This document shows, piece by piece, positions 53,032-60,961 of a stretch of DNA of 62,567 bases. How positions within the stretch are numbered: position 1 is the first letter of the stretch; each line of letters begins with the position of its first letter. The stretch is from DASUKM01 sp036278735 (GTDB lineage: Bacteria > Acidobacteriota > Vicinamibacteria > Vicinamibacterales > 2-12-FULL-66-21). Both the position numbers and the translations under genes were made by a program. The stretch is taken from assembly GCA_036278735.1 (NCBI GenBank), contig DASUKM010000004.1:1-62567 (forward strand). Direction: 5' to 3'. The notes under the pieces are model-generated. The model was not told the origin of the DNA. It saw only the letters and a list, made by a program, of their open reading frames with translations, and did no database searches.

Positions 53032-54726
53032 TCAAAGCCAGTCCATCGACCACGCGCGCAGGCGACGATTCGTGATGAACGCGTTCGGCGCGATCTGGCC
53101 GCTCGCGAGAAACGAGCGCAGCGAGAGCGGTTGCACGCCCGGCCGCGCGGAGTACGACGCATGTGCCGCCTTGGCCGATTGCAGGCCCGGACACTGTTTG
53201 CAGAGCGGATCGCCGTAGAGTCGTCCCGTCTCGGCGTTGAACAGAATGCACTCAGCGTCCACCCCGTGCGCCTCGCGCGCGCATTCGTCCATCACCGCCA
53301 TCGTCACGCGGCCGAGCGCGGCGCCGAGATCCGCCAACACGAGCCCGAGCGCGACGGCGCCGTCGTCATGCGCCGACGCGTCCAGGCCGGTACCGGACGC
53401 CTGGAACTTCAACAAGTCGCGTTTGGGGTTCCGCACTTCGAGCACGCGCAGCGACTCGAGCTGTTCGAGCAGGTAGGTCTCGCGCGGCGCGATCCGAATC
53501 AGGCGCCGCGAGAACGTGGTCTTGAGCGTCGAAATGATCTTGTCGAGCTGCGACTGTCCAACCGCGACGGTCTTCGCCGGGACGCCGCCGCGGCGCAAGT
53601 CCTCGCACAGCAGGGTCGCGTTCCATTGATCGACGCGCAGCGAGCGAATCCCGACGCGCCGATGGAGCGCGAGGATCGCATCTTCGATCGCGACGTAGGA
53701 AATCGGCGCGTCATGCGTCCCCTTCCAGACGAGCACCACGTCGACGACGAACCGCGCGTCGCCGTCCGTGTGGCCGAACACCGCGACGGCATGATCGTTT
53801 GTCAGGCCGAGATCCAGGCCGCCGTCGAGCGGTCCGCTCAGCGGCTCGGCCGGAATCGTCGCATCGAGGCTCGCGCGGATCTCCTCGTGTGTAATGAGTG
53901 CGTCGCCGTCGGCGCCCGCCGGCTCGTTGAGGATGGTGCGCTTGAATCGGCCGGGTGCGGCCGCGAACACGCGCCGCTGCTCGTCGACCCACGCTTCCGA
54001 AATCCACGGACACAGCCGCCACGGTGCGCGGTCTCCGGTGCCGCCGACGAACGTATGAAACAGCGTCGAATCGCCGGCCGCCGCGCGCTGCGCCAGGTCG
54101 TACAGCGGCACCCCCGGCCGCTGCTGGCTCGCCAACCCCGCGTAACTGGCGTACAGCGTCAACGGCGCGACGCGGTTCGGCGCCACGATCAACGCTTCGG
54201 AAAACGCCTGGTCGGTTTCGACCCACAGCTCGTTCCGCACGACGAACGACCACGGCTTGCCGGTCTCGCCGCGCGCGTCGCGCGTCAAAAACTCACACAC
54301 GTGCTCGCGGCGGTACGTGCCGCCTGTCGTGTTCCGCACCTGCTCGGTGTACACGAACGACGTCGCCAGCTCGCGCACCTGCGCGCGCAGGAACGGATCG
54401 CGGTCGATCAACTGCCGCATCGTGCGCCGCGTGTTGAGCGCCTGCGACAAGTCCCACGCGGCCACGCCCGCGAGCCGGTCCTCGCGCTCGAACGGATCGG
54501 CCACGAGGTGATACAGCAAGGCGACGCCGATCATGAAATCCTTGCTGACCTTTTTCGACCAGTCCAACCACAGCGCCCGATAGCGCCGGACGCCGGTCGA
54601 CGGATCGACCGCGTCGATCGCGTCGATGACTTCCTGTTGATGGACGGCCGGCGCGGGACAGTACGACGCGCCGCCGGCGTCGAGCAGCCGCACCGCGGCG
54701 CGCCAGAAGTCCTGCAGCGTGGTCAT
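53032..54726 (-). CDS. Phage terminase large subunit-like protein
   Basis: A 564-residue protein from the ATG at 54726 (overlap ATGA with the gene upstream). The C-terminal RNase-H-fold nuclease keeps its acidic residues: Asp305 in GGLDLGLTNDHAV, Asp366 in RVDQWNATLL and Asp454/455 in SAHDDGAVALGLVL. The ATPase half is unusual: the Walker A position reads WSKKVSKDF (57-63) and the Walker B position FVVRNELW (about 161-168), lacking the usual Gly-Lys-Ser/Thr and Asp-Glu. The C-terminal tail has four cysteines. It may be a packaging motor with unusual motifs or mainly a nuclease. Confidence 0.8.
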   Translation of the reverse strand: MTTLQDFWRAAVRLLDAGGASYCPAPAVHQQEVIDAIDAVDPSTGVRRYRALWLDWSKKVSKDFMIGVALLYHLVADPFEREDRLAGVAAWDLSQALNTRRTMRQLIDRDPFLRAQVRELATSFVYTEQVRNTTGGTYRREHVCEFLTRDARGETGKPWSFVVRNELWVETDQAFSEALIVAPNRVAPLTLYASYAGLASQQRPGVPLYDLAQRAAAGDSTLFHTFVGGTGDRAPWRLCPWISEAWVDEQRRVFAAAPGRFKRTILNEPAGADGDALITHEEIRASLDATIPAEPLSGPLDGGLDLGLTNDHAVAVFGHTDGDARFVVDVVLVWKGTHDAPISYVAIEDAILALHRRVGIRSLRVDQWNATLLCEDLRRGGVPAKTVAVGQSQLDKIISTLKTTFSRRLIRIAPRETYLLEQLESLRVLEVRNPKRDLLKFQASGTGLDASAHDDGAVALGLVLADLGAALGRVTMAVMDECAREAHGVDAECILFNAETGRLYGDPLCKQCPGLQSAKAAHASYSARPGVQPLSLRSFLASGQIAPNAFITNRRLRAWSMDWL

Positions 54727-55457
54727 CGGCCCGGCAGCCGCGGTGTGATTTTCGCCACGTCGCCAACCCACTGCGCCTTGTGCCGCGCCGCCCGTACCTG
54801 GTCCTGCGCGGCGCGCGTCTGCGCGGAGATCCGCGCCTCACGCGCCTTGCGGATCTGCGTGACCAGCCGCGCCGCGGCTTCGACCTCCTCGGCGTTCGCC
54901 GGCCGCGCGCCGATCCAGCCGTCCGCGTGCGTCGCTTCGAGATGGCGGATGGTGACGATCGCATCGAGGTCGTCCGGCCGTGCTGCCAGCGCCGCCACGG
55001 CGTGCTCGTACCGGCGTCCCGCCGTCGAGGGTTGCACCGCCGCCAGTTCGCCGCCGAGCCGCAAACGTTTCAATTCTTCGATCGTCGCGGTGCCGACGAG
55101 TTCCGGCATCGTGTAGCTGTTGCCACGGCCCGCGAGTCGCTGGAGATGCGCGAGCAGATCCGGCGCCTCACGTTCGCGCGCCGCTTGCGCCGCCAGCGCC
55201 GCATCGAGCGCGTCCGCCTCGACGTGCAGCGCGCCGAGCAGTTCGCCGTTTTCCCGATCGAGCTGCGCCTCGACGTCCCGCTGCACGTTCGCCCGCGCTA
55301 GGCTCGCGAGCGCCGGATCCACTGTCTTTGCCCAACCGTCGACGGCCGCCGTGATGAGCGACGCCCGCCCCTCCGGCTGCACGCGGCCCGCGAGCAACTC
55401 CGCTTTCGCCGCGAGCTGTTCGGCCGCGGCGATCGGCGTCGTCTGTTCGTCTGCCAT
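54723..55457 (-). CDS. Hypothetical protein in the small-terminase position
   Basis: A 244-residue protein from the ATG at 55457, preceded by GGAGG nine bases away. It is Ala-rich and largely helical, with a long basic C-terminal helix (ARLVTQIRKAREARISAQTR). No family recognised. It lies immediately upstream of the TerL-like gene with an ATGA overlap, where small terminase subunits usually lie, but no helix-turn-helix is evident. Confidence 0.75.
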   Translation of the reverse strand: MADEQTTPIAAAEQLAAKAELLAGRVQPEGRASLITAAVDGWAKTVDPALASLARANVQRDVEAQLDRENGELLGALHVEADALDAALAAQAAREREAPDLLAHLQRLAGRGNSYTMPELVGTATIEELKRLRLGGELAAVQPSTAGRRYEHAVAALAARPDDLDAIVTIRHLEATHADGWIGARPANAEEVEAAARLVTQIRKAREARISAQTRAAQDQVRAARHKAQWVGDVAKITPRLPGR

Positions 55458-55458
55458 T

Positions 55459-55689
55459 TCACGCAACCTCCGTTTCGTTATTCACGAGTTCCACGTCCAC
55501 CGCACACGTGCGGCCCACCGAGTCGAGCGACCGCCGAAACAACACCTGGTCGCCGACGTGCAGCGCGCGCCAGCCGGTCATCAGCAACGACCGTTCATGC
55601 ACGAACACTTCGGCGCCCTCGGCGTCCCGCAGGAAACCAAACGATCGGCCCCAATGGCAGCACGTCCCTTGCTCTCGCTTGTTCGTCAT
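55459..55689 (-). CDS. Cold-shock-domain-like small protein
   Basis: A 76-residue protein from the ATG at 55689. The cold-shock OB-fold pattern is visible: CHWGRSFGFLRDAEGAEVFV (RNP1-like), HERSLLMTGWRALHVGDQVL, and VGRTCAVDVELV. Such proteins bind single-stranded nucleic acid. It lies between the Hjc-like nuclease and the putative TerS-slot gene. An element-borne copy could act as an RNA chaperone, anti-terminator or ssDNA-binding protein. Confidence 0.75.
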   Translation of the reverse strand: MTNKREQGTCCHWGRSFGFLRDAEGAEVFVHERSLLMTGWRALHVGDQVLFRRSLDSVGRTCAVDVELVNNETEVA

Positions 55690-55703
55690 CCGTCCTCCGT
55701 CCT

Positions 55704-55991
55704 TCACCACTGCTCGATCACCGGGTGTCTGACCCGCGGCGCATACCGCCACAGTTCCACCGACACGGCTGGCAGCCACGCCGCGAGCGCCTGCAGCCGG
55801 ACCCGCTCCGCCGCCGTGACCCGGCCGGCGCCGCGCTTGACCTGCACCGCACGCACGCGTCCCGACGGGTGCACCGCGAGCAGGTCGACCGCGCCGCGGC
55901 TGCCAGCCGCGCGAACGACGAAGTGGCCAGCCGCTTCGAGCGCCAGCCTCGCGCGCCGCTCGCACGCTACGCCGCGGCGGTAGCTGGTCAC
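55704..55991 (-). CDS. Hjc-like Holliday junction resolvase or PD-(D/E)xK nuclease
   Basis: A 95-residue protein from GTG at 55991 (GTGA overlap with the gene upstream). It fits the Hjc/endonuclease-like layout: YRRGVACERRARLALEAAG, VVRAAGSRGAVDLLAVHPSG and VRAVQVKRGAGR. The metal-site Asp (AVDLLA) and Lys (QVKRG) are present, while the usual Glu of the ExK motif is Gln. It may process replication or packaging intermediates. Confidence 0.7.
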   Translation of the reverse strand: MTSYRRGVACERRARLALEAAGHFVVRAAGSRGAVDLLAVHPSGRVRAVQVKRGAGRVTAAERVRLQALAAWLPAVSVELWRYAPRVRHPVIEQW

Positions 55992-56473
55992 GCTGGCCCG
56001 TCCCCCGACGGCTGGCGCGCCTGCCAGGCGACGTACTCGCCGGCGCTCATCCGGCTGGTATCTCCCACGCGCTTCTCGTGGCGCCGGCCGCGCAGCAGCT
56101 CGCGGTAGTAGCTGGCGCGCTTGTCGACGCGTTCCCACAGCTCCGTGAGGCTTTTGCGGCGCCGGGTGCGCGACAGCAACCCTTCGCCTTGAATCACCGC
56201 CCAGATCAGGTCGGCAGCCGTCGTCCAGCGTGCGTACGCCTCGGCGTCGTCCTGGTCGAACGTCGTGGCCTCGTCGCCGCCGACCCACGCGAGCCCCTGC
56301 TGGCGCCGGTCCGCGAGCACGTCCCGGAACGCGTCAAACTCGCTCCTGGCTGGCAGGTGTCCCGACTTGGTGAGCGCCGCGGCGCCGTGCCACGTGCCGG
56401 CCGTCGGATCGAGCCGGTTTCCCCCGAGTTTCGGCCCGGTGGGCTCGTCCTGGTCCCCGCGGTCCTCGGTCAC
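55988..56473 (-). CDS. Hypothetical protein of the element
   Basis: A 161-residue hydrophilic protein from GTG at 56473, overlapping the primase stop by four bases (GTGA) and the nuclease start by four. Contains an acidic N terminus and a helical region (AEAYARWTTAADLIWAVIQG, LTELWERVDKRASYYRELLR). No family recognised. Tight coupling to replication genes suggests an accessory role. Confidence 0.7.
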   Translation of the reverse strand: MTEDRGDQDEPTGPKLGGNRLDPTAGTWHGAAALTKSGHLPARSEFDAFRDVLADRRQQGLAWVGGDEATTFDQDDAEAYARWTTAADLIWAVIQGEGLLSRTRRRKSLTELWERVDKRASYYRELLRGRRHEKRVGDTSRMSAGEYVAWQARQPSGDGPA

Positions 56474-58890
56474 GACGGAAGTCCTTTGTCCGTGAACAGT
56501 TTGGCGGCGGGAGGCTCGGCGGAGGTCGCGCGGAGGCCTGCCGGCGCGGGTCCGTCGAATCGCGCCGCCGGCTCGACGTCGTGCGCCCCGATGGGGTCGC
56601 TGTCGTCCGGCTCGGCTGGCTCTGTGACCCAGGCAGGCTCTGAGTCAGTGCCAGATTCGGAAGAAGACACATAGTCTCCGTGTCCGTCTCCGGGTTCGTC
56701 TGTTTCCCTTTCAGTGTGTACAAAATCACTTACTAACATTCCCGGGACTGCCTCGGGGTTGAGCGCGTCCGGGTCGATGCCGGTAGCGAGGGTGTAATGC
56801 CACCGAGAACAGGGTTGGCCACGGTGCAGGCCGTCGCGTTCCTCGACCGTCGCCAGGCCGAGCATGTGCAACGCCTGCAACTGGCGGTCGACGGTGGCGC
56901 GGGGTTTGTCGAGCCGCTGTCGAATCTGCTGGACGTCGGCGCCGGGGTGCGCCGCGACGTCGTCCAGGAGCGCCAGCCGGAGCGGCGGGACGGAGTCACG
57001 CGCGGCGCGGATCGCGAGCTGGACGGCGGTCGACTGCGGGAGGCCGATCGCCGTGGCGCCGCGGATCACCTGCAACAACTGCCGCGCGAACCGCGTCGGC
57101 ATTTCCGGCGCGTGCGCGTCGATGACGTCGCCGCGGTAGTCGTACTCGACGCCGGTCCGCGCGAGCGTGACGACGTTCGCGGCCGTCACGAGCCGGGTCT
57201 CGTCGGCCGGCGGGAGGGTCACGGTGTGCGCCGGGTCGACCGTCGCGAGCAGTCCGCCGACGGCGGCCGCTAACTCGGCGCGCATCGCGCGTTCGCCGCC
57301 GGTATTCCGACAGGCGCCGTGTCCCGCCTGCAGCCGGCCGGCGGTCGAATCGAGCCGCACGAGCACGAACCGATCGCCGCACGCCGCGATGACGCTGTGC
57401 GCGGTATCCCAGGCGGTCGTAACGGCGCCGATCACGACGAGCCGGCCCGTCCAGGTCAGCGAGCGGCCGCCGTCGCTGCCGACGTTGCGTTGCCACATCC
57501 CGTCGTGGATTTCGCGGAGCGCCGCGAGCACGCCCGCGCGGCTGTCCCGGTTCATCGACAGGATGGAGGTCACATCCTTGACCGCGAGCAGGCCGTGATC
57601 GCCGAGTCGGCGCAGCAGTCCGCCTGTGGCGTCTTTGCTCCGCTCGCGGCGCGCCGTGCCGGACAGCAACGCGCCTTCCGATTGAATCGTCGACGTGACG
57701 ATCGCACCGCCGCCGGCGAGCGCCTGGACGATTTCGGTTTTCGCGGCGCCGGGTCCGCTCACGACGAGCAGCCAGAGCGGATCGCCGGTCAACCGCTCCG
57801 CGGCGGCGGCCGCGAGCACGACGTGTAACGCGTCCAGGTCGAACGCGTCGCCGAACCAGCGCCGGAACACCGCGTCGACGTCGTCGAGCGTGCGCGGCGG
57901 CACCGGTGCGGCCGGGACCACGACGGCCGCGGCGGTCTCAGGCTCGGCTCCGAATCCCTCCCGGCGCAGCGCGAGCGCGGCTCGGGAAAAGTCCCCGCCG
58001 TGCACGAGCGTGGCGTACGCGCCAAACTTCGAATACGACGTGTCCGGCTGGAAGGGGGTCGACGAGCTGAACACCCAGAGCAGATCGGCGCCGTGGCAGT
58101 TCGTGGTCGCGGAAATGCCGAACGGTTTCCCGGGTCGACGCCAATAGGTGATCTCGCCGCGCGTGAAGACCGCCGTCCAGCCGTGCGGCTCGAGCAGCGC
58201 CGGCCAGGTCGTGCGCCGGTTGAAGTCGTCGCCGGGTCGATCGCCGGAGACGTCGCCGACGGATCGGCTCGGCGGCGCCACGCCCGCCGGCGCTGGCATC
58301 GCATCGAAGCTGCGCGCGAGTTGCAGGAGCGCCGCGCGTTCGTCCGCGGTGTACGCGGCAATCGTCGCGAAGTCGCCGGACACGCGCCGGTACGGCCGGC
58401 CGGACGGGTGCGTGCTCCCATTCGACGGCGCCACGATCGCGAACGTCGGCAGCTCGATCAGTACCTTGACCGGCGGTTCCCCGTCCCGTCCCGGTCGACG
58501 CGCGAGCGTGGTGTCCTGAAAGCTGAGCGTGTCAGGGTAGGTCACGATCCAGCGGCGGCCGCCTCCCGGGGTCTCATCTTCATAGCCGGCGCGCAGCCGA
58601 TCGACCACGGCGCCGAGTCCGACCGCGTGCGCCGTGCGCACGAAGGCGTCGAACATCGCGGCGTCGTCGAAGTCCCAGCACTCGCGACACCCGCTCGCGG
58701 GACCAGCGACGACACCCAGGCCGCTCCGATGTTCGAGCGCCCAGGCCTGCACTTGTGCCGGCGTCGCGCGCGTCGACTGGAACGGTTTCCAGGTCGGGAC
58801 GGCCGGCGCTTTCGAGCCGTCGTCCTTGACCGGCAGGACCGACAGGCCGGCCGCATACGCGGCGCGGCCGGCCTGCAGGATCTCGATCAC
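56470..58890 (-). CDS. Primase-polymerase/ATPase replication protein
   Basis: An 806-residue protein from GTG at 58890. Residues 1-190 match the bifunctional primase-polymerase (AEP) domain: AAGLSVLPVKDDGSKAPAVP, a DFD metal pair at 73-75 (CWDFDDAAMF) and LPTFAIVAPSNGSTHPSGRP. The usual catalytic Ser-x-His position reads GGGRRW (110-114), without His. The centre is a P-loop ATPase with Walker A GPGAAKTEIV (379) and Walker B-like LLAVKDV. Near residue 650 is a winged helix (HPGADVQQIRQRLDKPRATV). It probably primes and unwinds element DNA. Confidence 0.87.
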   Translation of the reverse strand: MIEILQAGRAAYAAGLSVLPVKDDGSKAPAVPTWKPFQSTRATPAQVQAWALEHRSGLGVVAGPASGCRECWDFDDAAMFDAFVRTAHAVGLGAVVDRLRAGYEDETPGGGRRWIVTYPDTLSFQDTTLARRPGRDGEPPVKVLIELPTFAIVAPSNGSTHPSGRPYRRVSGDFATIAAYTADERAALLQLARSFDAMPAPAGVAPPSRSVGDVSGDRPGDDFNRRTTWPALLEPHGWTAVFTRGEITYWRRPGKPFGISATTNCHGADLLWVFSSSTPFQPDTSYSKFGAYATLVHGGDFSRAALALRREGFGAEPETAAAVVVPAAPVPPRTLDDVDAVFRRWFGDAFDLDALHVVLAAAAAERLTGDPLWLLVVSGPGAAKTEIVQALAGGGAIVTSTIQSEGALLSGTARRERSKDATGGLLRRLGDHGLLAVKDVTSILSMNRDSRAGVLAALREIHDGMWQRNVGSDGGRSLTWTGRLVVIGAVTTAWDTAHSVIAACGDRFVLVRLDSTAGRLQAGHGACRNTGGERAMRAELAAAVGGLLATVDPAHTVTLPPADETRLVTAANVVTLARTGVEYDYRGDVIDAHAPEMPTRFARQLLQVIRGATAIGLPQSTAVQLAIRAARDSVPPLRLALLDDVAAHPGADVQQIRQRLDKPRATVDRQLQALHMLGLATVEERDGLHRGQPCSRWHYTLATGIDPDALNPEAVPGMLVSDFVHTERETDEPGDGHGDYVSSSESGTDSEPAWVTEPAEPDDSDPIGAHDVEPAARFDGPAPAGLRATSAEPPAAKLFTDKGLPS

Positions 58891-59247
58891 TTAGAAGCCA
58901 ACTTCCTGTTCGAGCGCGGCGGCCGCGTCCGTGGTCGGGGTCGCGACCGAAATGCACGCGACCTTTCTCCCCTGATACCTGGTCTGGCCTTTGATGATGC
59001 GAATCCGCGTGCCAGGCCAGCGATCGGTATCGTCGCTGCCGGCGACTTCGGCGACCGCTTCGGCGCGCGTTTGGTTTAGGATCAACGCCTTGATGCCAGG
59101 CTCTTCGAAACGCACCGTGAGTCGGGCTTCGCCATTCTCGCCCCCGACCTGCTCGACGCTGGCGCGTTGGATCGTCGCCGTGATCGGCGTGTCGACGTCG
59201 GAGACTTGGAGGTACCGTCCGGGGAACGCCGTTTTCCAGTGGGACAT
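58891..59247 (-). CDS. Phage replication-module protein, possible ssDNA-binding fold
   Basis: A 118-residue protein from the ATG at 59247 (MSHWKTAFPGRYLQVSDVDT). Its pattern, including EARLTVRFEEPGIKALILNQ and TDRWPGTRIRIIKGQTRY, resembles a small family common beside primases in phages and satellites, probably an OB-like fold. No function has been demonstrated to my knowledge. It directly abuts the primase gene. Confidence 0.7.
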   Translation of the reverse strand: MSHWKTAFPGRYLQVSDVDTPITATIQRASVEQVGGENGEARLTVRFEEPGIKALILNQTRAEAVAEVAGSDDTDRWPGTRIRIIKGQTRYQGRKVACISVATPTTDAAAALEQEVGF

Positions 59248-59363
59248 TTTCAGGATCCGAATCCGTGGCAGGATAGGAGCGCGAGCCGGCGTCGCCACAA
59301 CACGCCCGCTCGCGAGCGAGCCCGTGTCGCCGTGCCTGCGGCGGCCGGGCTCTATCGTTGTGG

Positions 59364-59576
59364 TTACGCGTGTGCGTGCGTCGCGGCGATCCACTGTTCC
59401 GCGAGCGCGCGCACTTCGGCCATGTCGTACCGCTTCGCGCGCAACCCGGGAATCCGGATCGGCGTCAGCAGGCCCGCACGTTCAAACTTGGCGACCTGCG
59501 AATCGGAGACGCCAAGCACCTGCCCGGCATCGCGCGTGCGACCGAGAACCGGATCGACAACAGCAATGTGTTTCAT
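59364..59576 (-). CDS. AlpA/MerR-like DNA-binding regulator, possible excisionase
   Basis: A 70-residue helix-turn-helix protein: RDAGQVLGVSDSQVAKFERA followed by GLLTPIRIPGLRAKRYDMAE, the MerR/AlpA/excisionase pattern. In satellites and P4-like elements such proteins induce excision or transcription. It lies in front of the replication genes, 116 bases before the next start. Confidence 0.8.
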   Translation of the reverse strand: MKHIAVVDPVLGRTRDAGQVLGVSDSQVAKFERAGLLTPIRIPGLRAKRYDMAEVRALAEQWIAATHAHA

Positions 59577-59635
59577 AGACGCGCATAGTTTGGAGTGTGC
59601 GCGTCGGGAGAAAAGGCAGGGTCTAGCGGGGGAGG

Positions 59636-60187
59636 TTATTTCCCGGTCTTTTTTCGGAGGTACAGACGGTCCCTGATGATGGTGCGTGCGGCGTGCCGGT
59701 CGCGCGTCCCGAACAAGGCGACGCGTTCGGCCGTCGTGAGTCGCGGCCAGATCGTCTGCATCACGTACCGGCCCAACTCGGCGTGCGACACCAGATTTTC
59801 ACGGATCACCCGCCGCCCGGCCGCGAAAAAAGTGTCGCGCGGCCGGCCCGGCCCGGCGTGCAGCGGGTGCGGCGCGGCGACGTCGGCATAGTGCTCGACG
59901 AGCGGTTGAAACGCCTGTGTGACCGCGTCGACGGCGCGGCGCAGCCGTCGCCCCTCACGCGGCGTCCGCGCGAGCGTGTGCGAGCCGGCCGCTTCGTCCT
60001 GTAGCAGATCGAGCGCGCGTGTCACGTGGTCGAGCCGCTGCGCGAAGGCCGCGCGTGTGTCGCGGCGCAGCGCGGCGCGCTCGCGCCGGAGATCCGCGGC
60101 CGCGCGCCAGTCGCGTGCCGCCGCCACGATCGCCGCCTGCCAGGACACGCCCGCCACGCGGTCCATTGTGCCCGTTTCTGTGCCCAT
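59636..60187 (-). CDS. Hypothetical protein, first gene of the element operon
   Basis: A 183-residue basic, largely helical protein (ADLRRERAALRRDTRAAFAQ, LTTAERVALFGTRDRHAARTI). No family recognised. The start at 60187 is the longest; an internal ATG at 60166 is an alternative. A weak -10 (TATAGC) lies six bases upstream. It is near attR and transcribed toward the integrase. Confidence 0.65.
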   Translation of the reverse strand: MGTETGTMDRVAGVSWQAAIVAAARDWRAAADLRRERAALRRDTRAAFAQRLDHVTRALDLLQDEAAGSHTLARTPREGRRLRRAVDAVTQAFQPLVEHYADVAAPHPLHAGPGRPRDTFFAAGRRVIRENLVSHAELGRYVMQTIWPRLTTAERVALFGTRDRHAARTIIRDRLYLRKKTGK

Positions 60188-60311
60188 TGGCTATACGGGA
60201 CTGTGCAGGTTCGTGAGCAAGTATGCGGGACGCGTGCGCGGGACCGTGGCGCGCGTGCGTGTCGGGTAAGTCACGACCATGCTACAACTTCACCCGCGCC
60301 GGCGCGCGATC

Positions 60312-60356
60312 TTCGCAACGCGGAGGTCGGGAGTTCGAGCCTCCTGCCGTCCACCA
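60312..60356 (+). repeat. attR: 45-bp copy of the tRNA-Ala 3' half
   Basis: Identical to 51645-51689. Only the 3' tRNA half is present, so it is the site remnant at the right element end rather than a second tRNA gene. Host sequence resumes after the CCA at 60357. Confidence 0.95.
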
Positions 60357-60515
60357 AAATTCTTACCAAAAGAGGCCTCGCACGGCGGCGCACAAACGGC
60401 GGACGGCGAGACCGGAACGCCGTTTCACGGGGTGACGCCCGATGCCGGCGAATTGATCCTGACGGTGATCGGCGGCCCGATCAACGGATACCGGCTGGAG
60501 TTCGCGCGGCAGTAA
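60357..60515 (+). pseudogene. Possible gene remnant next to attR
   Basis: An open frame with strong third-position GC ends at 60515 with the peptide GELILTVIGGPINGYRLEFA. No ATG lies in the host part; GTG at 60432 is possible. It may be the 3' end of a host gene cut off earlier, or noise. Confidence 0.25.
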
Positions 60516-60518
60516 CGC

Positions 60519-60788
60519 CTACTCGTCCTCGCTGCCCCCCTTCGTCACTGTCTCGTCGGAGACGAGTCCGCGGCGCCGGAGCATCCGGTCGACGAACCCG
60601 CGCAGCGCCTGGGCCGCGACCGCATGCGCGGCCGTGACGCGGCGCAGATCCTCGAGCAGATCCTCGCCGGCCTCTCCGTGCGGGTCGAACGCGTCGACCC
60701 GCTCGCCCACCGCCTGCAGCGCCGCCGCGGTCGCGCGCGCGCCCCGCATGGAAGCCTTCAGCGCCTCGATCTCGTGCACATCGGCCAT
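60519..60788 (-). CDS. Small helical hypothetical protein
   Basis: An 89-residue protein (MADVHEIEALKASMRGARAT...) predicted almost wholly helical, with no known family, signal peptide or membrane segment. It lies divergently from the pseudokinase-like gene across a 173-base gap that shows no strong promoter motif. Confidence 0.55.
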   Translation of the reverse strand: MADVHEIEALKASMRGARATAAALQAVGERVDAFDPHGEAGEDLLEDLRRVTAAHAVAAQALRGFVDRMLRRRGLVSDETVTKGGSEDE

Positions 60789-60961
60789 GACGGTCCACTT
60801 TATCCCAGTTACAGGTTGCGATCCCCGCTGACAGTTTTGTGATCGTACGGCTCGCGACGCGACACGTCACCGAGGCAATGCGCTGATTCGGCAGCGATTA
60901 GTGCCCCGGAGCGGCACACCGAACTGGTGCGCCGGTTGCAAAGTCGTCAGGGTTTTCTCAA

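Noticed and set aside
60312..60356. Second tRNA-Ala gene
   Set aside because: Only the 3' 45 bases are present; the 5' acceptor strand, D arm and half of the anticodon stem are missing.
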